From positions 66,486-130,485 of the forward strand of contig PKTM01000019.1 of NCBI GenBank assembly GCA_002869145.1: 64,000 bases of DNA, read 5' to 3'. The DNA comes from Denitrovibrio sp. (GTDB taxonomy: Bacteria > Chrysiogenota > Deferribacteres > Deferribacterales > Geovibrionaceae). Under the pieces are notes generated by a model, which had not been told where the DNA came from, did no database searches, and saw only the letters and a list, made by a program, of their open reading frames with translations. Position 1 is the stretch's first letter, and each line of letters opens with the position of its first letter. Shown here piece by piece: positions 55,482-63,376 of the stretch. Made by a program: the position numbers and the translations under genes.

Positions 55482-56091
55482 TACCTTCGTTGAGTTTGTG
55501 TTGGGTGCTGTTTCTGATATGGGATATACAGGTATTGTTGTTCTTATGGCTCTTGAGAGTTCCTTTGTCCCTTTCCCAAGCGAAGTGGTGGTTCCCCCTG
55601 ACGGATATCTTGCTGCACAAGGTGAGATGAACATATATCTGGTAATATTAAGCGGTATAGCTGGCTCAGTAATAGGCGCTTTGGTAAATTATTCTATTGC
55701 AGTCTTTATGGGGAGAAAGCTTCTTGAAAAGTACGGAAAATTTCTTTTGCTCAGCCCTGAACGTCTTCATAAACTTGACAAATATTTTCTTAAGCATGGT
55801 GAGATTACCACATTTGTAGGCAGGCTTGTTCCTGGGGTAAGACAGTATATATCTTTCCCAGCAGGTCTTTGCAGGATGAATATTCCAAAATTTTGTTTTT
55901 ACACTTCACTGGGCGCAGGGTTATGGGTTGTAGTCCTTGCTGTGCTGGGTTATGTTGTTGGTAATAATATTGAACTAATAAAATCTAATTTGCGGCCGAT
56001 AACAATAATAACATTAATTCTGGTGGCCGTAATAATATCGGTCTATGTGTATTGGCAGAAAAAGAGGGGAAATAATGAAGCCGCAGTTTAA
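55474..56091 (+). CDS. DedA-family membrane protein
   Basis: A 205-residue DedA/VTT-family inner-membrane protein with five or so hydrophobic segments. ESSFVPFPSEVVVPPDGYLAAQ (about 27-48, in parts) and FVGRLVPGVRQYISFPAG (about 110-127) are the conserved loops. DedA proteins transport or flip phospholipid carriers such as undecaprenyl phosphate or PE. It overlaps recN by 8 and the M23 gene by 17 bases. Confidence 0.92.
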   Translation: MLDTFVEFVLGAVSDMGYTGIVVLMALESSFVPFPSEVVVPPDGYLAAQGEMNIYLVILSGIAGSVIGALVNYSIAVFMGRKLLEKYGKFLLLSPERLHKLDKYFLKHGEITTFVGRLVPGVRQYISFPAGLCRMNIPKFCFYTSLGAGLWVVVLAVLGYVVGNNIELIKSNLRPITIITLILVAVIISVYVYWQKKRGNNEAAV

Positions 56092-57223
56092 AGTATTTTT
56101 TATATTAATTCTTATATTTTGTTTTACTTCAGTGTCTTATGCAAATGTCTCAACCTATAGGGTGAAGTGGGGTGAAACCCTCTATTCACTTCTTTCTGAT
56201 ATGTTCTCTCCAAAAGAGATACTTTCTATTAATAAAGAGCTTAAGCGGCTCATACCTGATTTTACCTTGAAAAAAGGGACACTGGTGCATGCATCATCTT
56301 CATCTATAACACTTAAACCGAATTTTCTTACTGATATATCCATAAATAAAGTTGACGATGACTTTGAGCTAGATGTTATAAATTACCCTATCTCCACTGT
56401 TACAGCTGTTGTTGAAGGAACCATTGAGAGTTCTCTTGTGCAGTCTGTTTCAGATGTCGGAGAAAATATTGAGCTTGCCTTCATGCTTGCAGGTATATAT
56501 GAATGGGAGATTGACTTTTTTCATGCCCTTAGAAAAGGCGATACCTTCAGAATCCTTGTGGAGAAAGAGTTTGCCAGAGGAAAATTCATAGGCTACGGCA
56601 AGATACTTGCTGCTGATTTTGTAAATCAGGGGCGTCTCATAAGGTCACTTTACTACGAAACAGAGATTACTAAAGGATATTTCAAGCCAGATGGTACATC
56701 CATGAAAAAGGGTTTTATGAAAGCTCCGCTCAGATATTCACGTATATCTTCGGGTTATACCAGCAGAAGGCTGCACCCTGTGACAGGCAAACGCCAGCCA
56801 CACTACGCAGTAGACTATGCAGCTCCCACCGGGACGCCTGTTTACTCTACAGCAGACGGCAGGGTCACTGCCAGAGGCTATAAGAAATACAACGGCAACT
56901 ATATAAAGATCAAACATATGAACGGATACGAGACTATGTATCTGCACCTTTCAAAATTCAAAAGAAGTGTCAAAAGAGGCTCATATGTCAGACAAGGTGA
57001 CTTGATAGGCTATGTTGGCTCCACAGGTCGCTCCACCGGCCCTCATCTTGATTACCGAATACTTAAGAACGGCTCATACCTGAACCCTCTAAGTTTTAAA
57101 GCACCTGAAAAGAAACTTCCGGAATCAGAGATACCTGCATTCAAAGATGCTGTAGCTGCTTATAAAGACAAGATGGATGACACTTATGCAGCTAAGAATA
57201 TAAAGTTTACGCTAATCAGATAA
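56075..57223 (+). CDS. Secreted M23-family metallopeptidase (LytM type)
   Basis: A 382-residue periplasmic endopeptidase or EnvC-like protein. Signal peptide 1-22 ends SYA; a LysM-like RVKWGETLYSLL segment follows (about 28-39). The C-terminal LytM domain (about 230-345) has HYAVDYAAPTGTPV, YLHLSK and GPHLDYRI, giving the zinc ligands (HxxxD and HxH-like), so the peptidase is probably active on peptidoglycan cross-links. ATG 56075 is chosen after GAGGGG. It ends overlapping the convergent GT9 gene by 8 bases. Confidence 0.92.
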   Translation: MKPQFKVFFILILIFCFTSVSYANVSTYRVKWGETLYSLLSDMFSPKEILSINKELKRLIPDFTLKKGTLVHASSSSITLKPNFLTDISINKVDDDFELDVINYPISTVTAVVEGTIESSLVQSVSDVGENIELAFMLAGIYEWEIDFFHALRKGDTFRILVEKEFARGKFIGYGKILAADFVNQGRLIRSLYYETEITKGYFKPDGTSMKKGFMKAPLRYSRISSGYTSRRLHPVTGKRQPHYAVDYAAPTGTPVYSTADGRVTARGYKKYNGNYIKIKHMNGYETMYLHLSKFKRSVKRGSYVRQGDLIGYVGSTGRSTGPHLDYRILKNGSYLNPLSFKAPEKKLPESEIPAFKDAVAAYKDKMDDTYAAKNIKFTLIR

Positions 57224-58229
57224 TCCTGTTATCTTTGATAAAGCTGTCCAGTCTGTCTTTTATAATATCGAAACTCAGGTCTTTCATGCATGGAATATCA
57301 TCTGATATCTTGCATTTTGCTTTTTTGCAGGGCTGACACTCCAAACCAAGCGCCACTGAAGTGTGCTGAGGACTGTCGTAAACCCAGCCGTCACTGCTTG
57401 AACCGAGTATTATGAATGTAGGAACATTCTGTGCCGTTGCAATATGGTGCGGTGCGGAATCATTGCCCACGTGAAGCTTTGCGCGCCCTATTAGAGCTAC
57501 GAAATCCCCAAGCTTAAGCTCAGGCATTAAAAAAACATTTGAAGGCATCTCCGGTGCATTGCTGAGGATATAATCCTTTTCACCCGGGCCATATGTCAAC
57601 ATAACTTTTGCGCCGTACTTTTCTGTCAGATATTTTGCAGTTTCCATGAAATGTTTAAACTTCCACCTGCGTGTGTCGCGTTTATGTGTGGGAGACATGG
57701 TAACGAATAGATCATCCTGTTTTATACCAAACTCCGAAAGTATCATATCTGCCTTCTTTCGGGCGTTCTCAGAAGTGAATATCTCCGGTTTATAATTAAA
57801 ATTATCCAATTGGAAGCTGTCAGTAAAAGGCTGAAGCAATGAAAGTTTTATCTGACCAGCACGTCATTTAAGCCTTTCCGGCAGAGTGTTGTAAAAGAAC
57901 TTACGCTTTGTAGTGGAGTATGTGATTCTCTTTTCAGCTCCTGACAAAAAACTTATGTAAGCCGATCTGGGGTTGTCGTGAAGATCTATAACCGCATCGT
58001 AATTTCTGCTTCTAATATCTTTTATGAATGATAAGAATTTCAAAAAACCTTCGTTACGGTTAATTGTAAGTATTTCTGATATGTAAGGATTATTATCCAG
58101 TACCGGTTTGTTCACATCAAATGTCAGAAAATCTACTTCTGCAGTTGCAATTTTTTTCAGCTCTCTTGGAATATGGGTGGATAAAACAACATCTCCAGTC
58201 TGGTAAAGCTGTATGACAAGTGCTTTCAT
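57216..58229 (-). pseudogene. GT9 glycosyltransferase (heptosyltransferase-type), interrupted by in-frame TGA
   Basis: Reading from ATG 58229 the frame gives the N-terminal domain of an ADP-heptose:LPS heptosyltransferase-type enzyme (QTGDVVLSTHIPRELKK, then NYDAVIDLHDNPRSAY). A TGA at 57864-57866 follows PERLK. The frame reopens unchanged with RAGQIKLSLLQPF and the C-terminal domain (SPTHKRDTRRWKFKHF, HVGNDSAPHHIA) to 57218. So the stop is a single base change (from TGG or CGA), not a frameshift. The ATG overlaps the GT4 stop (ATGA). Neither half would be active alone. Confidence 0.82.
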
Positions 58230-59311
58230 AGTATTACTTTTTCGCATAAATCTAGATATTTCCTGAAGACCTCCTCATCTGTTGACACATAATGAGAAAA
58301 ATCTTGAATGCTTATTTTTGACGCTGCTGCTATAGCCTCTGATATCTGGAGTGGTTCTACCTCTTTAAAAACATAACCGTTTACGCCTTCTTCGATTATT
58401 TCGTCACTGCCTGAGTATATTGAACAGGCAACAGGTATCCCTGATGCTATAGCCTCAGATACCACATTTGCAAATCCATCAAAAAAAGTGGGAAGACAAA
58501 ACACATCGAGGTTAGCATAAAACTTGTCCATCTCTGTAACTTTCCCGAGAAAAGTAATTCTTTTGCCCACGTTCATTTCTTCTGCAAGTTTCTGATAATT
58601 TTCAGGGTTTCTTCCCCCTGCCACATAAAGGTGGTATTTCTCGGGAAGCAGCGAAAGCGCTTTTATAAGCTGCGGCAGACCTTTGCGCTGAAAGTTACTG
58701 GTGGCAAGCCCAACTCTTATTACGTCTGAGCTTTCTCTGAGCTCGTCTCTTCTTGCCGGGTTGAACATGGTTTTGTTCACACCGTTATGGATTACATGCA
58801 CCAGATCAGTTACTTCTGGGTAGTCTTCGACTATCTCCCTCTTCATTCTGTTAGAGTTGGCTATTATAAATTTGAGTGAAGGTGAATTGAACGCTTTTTT
58901 TTCAAGAATAGGGTTGAGCTTGTTAACTCTGTCCAGTTTTCTTTTAATGGTTTTGCGAAATCTTTCCCAGCCGTAAAGCCCCAGCATTGTGTATTGTGTA
59001 AAAAATCTGTGGACACCGCCGCCCGGTCTGAATATGTGGGCATTCTCTATTCGCTCAAAGCTGAAAATCACACCTTCCAGTGTGGAAGCCAGCCTTGCTC
59101 CTTTCTCTGCAAAATCCTTCGCCTTAGCATACCTTGAACTTCCCAGGCCTAACTCTGTGACCGGGTACGGCAGGTCTGACTCTATCTTATTCTTGCCGCA
59201 GTATATACGGACTTCTATGTTATTTTTCGTAAGGTACTCAGCGAAGCGGAATGCTATTCTTTCAGCTCCGCCGTATTGAGCATAATATTTAATGAATATG
59301 TTAACTATCAA
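58226..59311 (-). CDS. Glycosyltransferase family 4 (WaaG-like)
   Basis: A 361-residue GT-B enzyme. The N-terminal half opens with IKYYAQYGGAERIAFRFAEYL; the C-terminal half has the nucleotide-sugar site (EVFCLPTFFDGFANVVSEAIASG region, near 268-295) with its Glu-rich loop and GGRNP near 218. Resembles LPS core alpha-glucosyltransferase WaaG. Its stop overlaps the start of the GT9 gene, a typical LPS core cluster arrangement. Donor and acceptor cannot be told from sequence. Confidence 0.85.
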   Translation of the reverse strand: MIVNIFIKYYAQYGGAERIAFRFAEYLTKNNIEVRIYCGKNKIESDLPYPVTELGLGSSRYAKAKDFAEKGARLASTLEGVIFSFERIENAHIFRPGGGVHRFFTQYTMLGLYGWERFRKTIKRKLDRVNKLNPILEKKAFNSPSLKFIIANSNRMKREIVEDYPEVTDLVHVIHNGVNKTMFNPARRDELRESSDVIRVGLATSNFQRKGLPQLIKALSLLPEKYHLYVAGGRNPENYQKLAEEMNVGKRITFLGKVTEMDKFYANLDVFCLPTFFDGFANVVSEAIASGIPVACSIYSGSDEIIEEGVNGYVFKEVEPLQISEAIAAASKISIQDFSHYVSTDEEVFRKYLDLCEKVIL

Positions 59312-59445
59312 TGTATTATCCGTTCATTATTTTACTGTGCAGATCTATAATTGAAGTTACAGGGGAGGTTGTTAGAAGTCAATAACAAAAAGGTCTGATT
59401 AAATTACTTGGCGTGGCTTGTATGAGTCGATTTATCTGGACTGAT

Positions 59446-59709
59446 TTATGCGATTTCTAGTTTTTCTGGTTTCAGCCCCATACCGTCACCAAGCCCGAAC
59501 ACGTACCACTTCAGCTGTTCGTCTGTCAGCTCGCTAGCCAGAAGAAAAACATCTGATTCCTTCTCGCCTTTGATAAGGAGGTTATAGGTTTCATGTTCTT
59601 TCTCTACTTTTTTCTCAAGCTGGAGAGCTACCTTTTTTTCTTCAATATTTTCATTGATGTGCCCAAGCACAGAGCAAACATTGCTCATGAACTCCATGGA
59701 AGGCTTCAT
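59446..59709 (-). CDS. Small conserved-looking protein, function unknown
   Basis: An 87-residue soluble protein that I do not recognise. ATG 59709 has a perfect AAGGAG 6 bases upstream; an upstream in-frame ATG/TTG at 59775 would add 22 residues across the ribosome site. The middle is charged and helical (NENIEEKKVALQLEKKVEKE); LTDEQLKWYVFGLGDGMGL lies near the C-terminus. It is preceded on its strand by a hairpin-rich leader (59750-59870). Confidence 0.55.
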   Translation of the reverse strand: MKPSMEFMSNVCSVLGHINENIEEKKVALQLEKKVEKEHETYNLLIKGEKESDVFLLASELTDEQLKWYVFGLGDGMGLKPEKLEIA

Positions 59710-59749
59710 GCAGAACTCCTTGTTTAGTTTAAAAATTTTCAATCTATAG

Positions 59750-59870
59750 AAAATTTTTTCACCGCTTGCGAGCACTTAAAATGCTCTTCGCTTAGCACGG
59801 TGTTCCCATTTCTGGGAATTAAGAGTCGTCTATTCAACAGACTCTCTTTATGCTGTATACAGGTAATCGG
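59750..59870 (-). ncRNA. Hairpin-rich leader or small RNA candidate
   Basis: Three inverted repeats stand in a row: CACCG...CGGTG enclosing GAGCA...TGCTC (about 59762-59804), TTCCCA...TGGGAA (about 59804-59819), and AGAGTC...GACTCT (about 59821-59847). All are symmetric, so the strand cannot be told for certain; minus is assumed because the small gene follows on that strand. No known RNA family recognised. The rest of the 398-bp gap (59710-60107) holds only the nrdJ terminator. Confidence 0.4.
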
Positions 59871-60006
59871 AAGTTTTACTATAAGGTTTAGTGGGTTATT
59901 TCATTTTTCATGTAAAATCTTTAGTAATTCTGAGAGAGAGCCTTTATAGACAGGGTTTAAAAAATTTCAAATTATTATGTTTTTTTCCGCACTGCCCTTT
60001 TTAAGT

Positions 60007-60031
60007 AAAAAAGGCTGGAACAAGTCCAGCC
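60007..60031 (-). terminator. Rho-independent terminator after nrdJ
   Basis: On the minus strand GGCTGGA (60031-60025) pairs with TCCAGCC (60019-60013) over a 5-base loop, followed by a run of six T (60012-60007). It lies about 77 bp past the nrdJ stop. Confidence 0.88.
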
Positions 60032-60107
60032 CTTTAAGCTCAAGGTGTCGAATTTTCTATATATCACTCAAAACTGTAAATAACAGTAATGGTCTCTCAT
60101 GTGTCTA

Positions 60108-62408
60108 TCAGGAGCAGTGTGAATAGCCACAGCTGTAGCATATGTCGCAGCCTTCCACGTGCTCCACTGGTCCACCGCAGTCAGGACATGCACCGTTTTT
60201 AACAACAGTGTCGTCGCTGTCGTAGTCTGATGATTCAAGCAACTTATCCACTGTGATGCTGTCGTCAGAGTTTCCGCTGACTTTGATCTCTGTGGTGTCG
60301 TTAATAGCTTTCTCGAGTGCTTTACCAACAGCGTCAGAACATGAAAGGACAGTGTTCGGCCCGAAACCGTATCGCATGTGACAGCTTATGCCTTTCAGCT
60401 GCTTAATTATCCTGTCAAGGTTGCCTCCGCTTCTAAGGTCTATGGAGATAAGACGTCCTATAGCCTCACACTGGGACTGGGCACATCCGCCCGCTTTGCC
60501 CATAGAAGTGAAGACCTCGAAAGGTGTACCGTTCTCGTCCTGATTTATCGTAACATAAAGCTTTCCGCATCCAGTCATCATCTCAACTGTGCGTCCAACC
60601 AGAACCTTTGGTCTGGGTTTTGGTGTGAATTCAGCTATGGCCGCAGCTTCTGCTTTAGCTTCTTTATCTTTTGTACCGACATTGAGAACCTGACCGGTAC
60701 GACTTCCGTCTCTGTATATGGTAACCCCTTTACAGCCAAGGTTGTAAGAGAGCAAATATGTCTTTCTTACGTCGTCCTCTGTTGCGCTGTTAGGGAAGTT
60801 GACAGTTTTACTTACAGCGTTATCTGTATAAAGCTTGAATGCTGCCTGCATTTTTGTGTGCCAGAAAGGTGTTATTTCGTGAGAAGTTACAAATGCATCC
60901 TGCCATTTTTTGGGTACTTCGTCCAGCCCGTGAACGCTTCCTGTGTCAGCGAGTTTCTCAAGAAGTTCATCTGTGAGAAAGCCCTCTTTTTTTGCGATCT
61001 CTTTAAAAACAGGACTAACTTCTACAAGCTTGTTATTGTCCATTACCTGTCTGTAAAAAGCCAGTGCGAAGTATGGCTCAATACCGCTGGAACAGGAGCC
61101 GATAATAGAGATGGTTCCAGTTGGTGCAACGGTTGTTATAGTGGCGTTACGCATGTTTTTAAACCCAAGTTTTGGGAATATGCTGTCTTTGAAAGCGGGG
61201 AAGTCGCCTCTTATTTTTGCGAGTTCGGCAGATTTTTCACGCCCTTTGTCTCTGATGAAGCCCATTACTTTTTCAGCAAGGTCTGTAGCATCGTCTGAGT
61301 TATAAGGTATTGCTAATGTTGCAAGCATATCTGCCCAGCCCATTAGACCGAGACCTATCTTGCGGTTGCGTTTAGTCTGCTCGTCAATCTGTTTTATAGG
61401 GTATTTGTTCATGTCGATAACGTTGTCAAGGAAATGAACAGCGATTGCTATCGTCTTTTCAAGATCATCCCAGTCTATTTTTCCGTTTTTAACATATTTG
61501 CCTAGGTTTATGGAGCCGAGGTTGCATGATTCGTATGGCAGCAGAGGCTGTTCACCGCATGGGTTTGTGCTCTCCATTTCGCCTTCTGCTGGTGTTGGGT
61601 TTGCGGCGTTTATTCTGTCTAAAAAAACAATTCCCGGGTCTCCGCCTTCCCATGCGAGTTTTACCATTTTATCAAAGACGGATTTTGCGCTAAGTTTACC
61701 AGCTTTTTCACCCGTTTTAGGGTTTACAAGGTCGTAGTCAGCCTCATCAACAACAGCCTGCATGAAAGCTTCTGTTATACCTACTGAAAGGTTGAAGTTT
61801 GTAAGTTTTGTTTTGTCTTCTTTGGCATAGACAAATTCCATGATGTCCGGATGGTCAACACGGAGAATACCCATGTTTGCGCCTCTTCTTGTGCCGCCCT
61901 GTTTGATTGTTTCAGTGGCAGCGTCAAAGACGCTCATGAAAGAAACAGGTCCGCTGGAGACTCCTTTTGTCGTTTTGACAACATCGTCTTTTGGTCTGAG
62001 ACGTGAGAATGAGAACCCTGTCCCGCCTCCAGATTTATGTATGAGTGCAGTGTGTTTAACAGCTTCGAAGATACCTTCCAAAGTGTCTTCCACAGGAAGA
62101 ACAAAACATGCTGATAGCTGCTGAAGCTCACGCCCTGCATTCATTAATGTAGGTGAGTTAGGAAGAAACCTGAGAGTTGCCATCTGATCATAAAAGTCTT
62201 TTGCAGTTGCAATTATGTCTGCATCTTTATCGTAAAGTCTATCAGCCTCTGCAATATTCAGGGCGACTCTTCTGAACATGTCTATTGGCTTTTCAGTTGT
62301 TTTCCCTTTATCGTCACGCTTAAGATACCTTTTTTCAAGGACTGTGATTGCGTTTTTAGTCAGTTCTGGTGTGTGAGAGAGAGCCTTTTCAATCTCCTTG
62401 ATGCTCAT
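60108..62408 (-). CDS. nrdJ: Adenosylcobalamin-dependent (class II) ribonucleotide reductase
   Basis: A 766-residue class II RNR that makes dNTPs from ribonucleotides using adenosylcobalamin instead of an Fe or glycyl radical. NPCGEQPLLPYESCNLGSINL (about 281-301, in parts) holds the active-site Cys/Glu/Asn set; SGGGTGFSFSRLRPKDD (about 126-142) and FLPNSPTLMNAG (about 79-90) are family motifs. The C-terminus ends in a Cys-rich zinc-ribbon-like CPDCGGPVEHVEGCDICYSCG. It starts at ATG with GGAGG upstream. No cobalamin riboswitch is seen upstream. Works in aerobic or anaerobic conditions. Confidence 0.95.
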   Translation of the reverse strand: MSIKEIEKALSHTPELTKNAITVLEKRYLKRDDKGKTTEKPIDMFRRVALNIAEADRLYDKDADIIATAKDFYDQMATLRFLPNSPTLMNAGRELQQLSACFVLPVEDTLEGIFEAVKHTALIHKSGGGTGFSFSRLRPKDDVVKTTKGVSSGPVSFMSVFDAATETIKQGGTRRGANMGILRVDHPDIMEFVYAKEDKTKLTNFNLSVGITEAFMQAVVDEADYDLVNPKTGEKAGKLSAKSVFDKMVKLAWEGGDPGIVFLDRINAANPTPAEGEMESTNPCGEQPLLPYESCNLGSINLGKYVKNGKIDWDDLEKTIAIAVHFLDNVIDMNKYPIKQIDEQTKRNRKIGLGLMGWADMLATLAIPYNSDDATDLAEKVMGFIRDKGREKSAELAKIRGDFPAFKDSIFPKLGFKNMRNATITTVAPTGTISIIGSCSSGIEPYFALAFYRQVMDNNKLVEVSPVFKEIAKKEGFLTDELLEKLADTGSVHGLDEVPKKWQDAFVTSHEITPFWHTKMQAAFKLYTDNAVSKTVNFPNSATEDDVRKTYLLSYNLGCKGVTIYRDGSRTGQVLNVGTKDKEAKAEAAAIAEFTPKPRPKVLVGRTVEMMTGCGKLYVTINQDENGTPFEVFTSMGKAGGCAQSQCEAIGRLISIDLRSGGNLDRIIKQLKGISCHMRYGFGPNTVLSCSDAVGKALEKAINDTTEIKVSGNSDDSITVDKLLESSDYDSDDTVVKNGACPDCGGPVEHVEGCDICYSCGYSHCS

Positions 62409-62658
62409 GGTTCCTCCGAAATCTAAAAAAATTAATGTGTAATGTTATATGCTCATTAAATCTTTGTAAAGTCACTTTATTAAAAAACATAAAAAACTGT
62501 AAGTTGTTGATGGAACATATAAACCATTGGTGTTAAAGACATAAAAATAGAAACTATTTTTATAACAGTTGTTCTGGTATGGCGAGAGTTTAAAAAATGA
62601 CCGTTTCGTCAATACCGTCAAAATGATTGCTGTAAACTGATTTTACAGGTGAGCAAAA
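62409..62658. other. Intergenic region ahead of nrdJ, with a 23-base inverted repeat
   Basis: A 250-bp gap. It holds the perfect inverted repeat ATAAAAATAG-AAA-CTATTTTTAT (62541-62563) and a weaker CTGTAAA...TTTACAG hairpin (62630-62648) close to the rrf2 stop. The first could be an operator for nrdJ, the second a poor terminator for rrf2. No B12 box, NrdR box or ORF was recognised. Confidence 0.45.
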
Positions 62659-63063
62659 TCAGTATTTTTCAGTCAGTTTTGCAAGTGTATAACTTTTAAG
62701 CATTTCTATAAGACCTTCCTGTATATCGGTCCACATATTATGAGCAGTACATGAATGTACGAGTGAACAGAAGTCTTCATCGAATATGCATTTGTTCAGA
62801 GAGATATCTCCCTCAATTGCAGTTATGATATCATAAACAGATATATCTGAAATCTTCTGAGCTACTTTGAAGCCGCCTTTCTTACCTCTTTCTGATGAGA
62901 GTATTTCTGACTTGGCAAGATTTTGCAGTATTTTTCCCAAAAAACTGTCCGGAATCTCGCACTCCTGAGCGAGCTCAGATCTCATAAACGTTGTACCTGC
63001 TGGTTTGTGTGCCATATGTATAAGTGCTCTTATAGCGTAATCGCTGGCTCTGGTTACTTTCAT
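62659..63063 (-). CDS. Rrf2-family transcriptional regulator (IscR-like)
   Basis: A 134-residue winged-helix regulator. The N-terminal MKVTRASDYAIRALIHMA (1-18) and helix-turn-helix (SELAQECEIPDSFLGKILQNL, in two pieces near 28-48) are typical. Three Cys near 90-110 (KCIFDEDFC, VHSC) in C-x6-C-x5-C arrangement may hold a 2Fe-2S or 4Fe-4S cluster, as in IscR/NsrR. It probably senses iron-sulfur status, NO or redox. No isc/suf genes are nearby; the next gene on the strand is nrdJ, which it might regulate. Confidence 0.87.
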   Translation of the reverse strand: MKVTRASDYAIRALIHMAHKPAGTTFMRSELAQECEIPDSFLGKILQNLAKSEILSSERGKKGGFKVAQKISDISVYDIITAIEGDISLNKCIFDEDFCSLVHSCTAHNMWTDIQEGLIEMLKSYTLAKLTEKY

Positions 63064-63214
63064 TATTGCCCTCCGGAACTAATGAGATTATTTTCGTGTA
63101 AATATAGCGTATGTAAAGATACTATTCAACTCTAAATTTGATTTTGATGATTTTAAGAATCAAACCATTCTTTTATATTTTTATAAGCAGGTTTAAAATA
63201 TTTTAAGAAATTGC

Positions 63215-63243
63215 TTGACAAGTATGGGTAAATAATTTAATAA
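63215..63243 (+). promoter_or_regulatory. Promoter for tRNA-Gln
   Basis: A perfect TTGACA (63215-63220), a 17-bp spacer and TAATAA (63238-63243) precede the tRNA by 16 bp. Good -35 and spacing. Confidence 0.65.
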
Positions 63244-63259
63244 TTTCACCCTGTTTTGC

Positions 63260-63335
63260 AGGGGTATAGCCAAATTGGCAAGGCATCTGGTTTTGGTCCA
63301 GTGTACTGCAGGTTCGAGTCCTGCTACCCCTGCCA
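63260..63335 (+). tRNA. tRNA-Gln (anticodon UUG)
   Basis: A 76-base cloverleaf. The acceptor stem AGGGGTA (63260-63266) pairs with TACCCCT (63325-63331), then G and an encoded CCA. The anticodon loop TTTTGGT gives UUG for CAA/CAG. The T loop GGTTCGAGTCC is normal. The A1-U72 pair is weak, as in other glutamine tRNAs. Confidence 0.95.
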
Positions 63336-63376
63336 TTTATATCTATAAATAGCTGTGTTTCAGCTAAGTCAAAAAA

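Noticed and set aside
57864-57866. Selenocysteine at the in-frame TGA of the GT9 gene
   Set aside because: GT9 enzymes have no catalytic Cys/Sec at this linker position and no SECIS-like hairpin directly follows.
57840-57866. Frameshift in the GT9 gene
   Set aside because: The two open parts are in the same frame (24 bases between stop and the next start codon), so it is a nonsense codon, not a shift.
60378-61298. 306-codon open frame antisense to nrdJ
   Set aside because: Opposite a complete NrdJ; composition (many Cys/Phe/Ser) typical of a shadow frame.
62409-62658. Cobalamin riboswitch ahead of nrdJ
   Set aside because: Looked for because NrdJ needs B12, but no B12 box or long folded leader was recognised.
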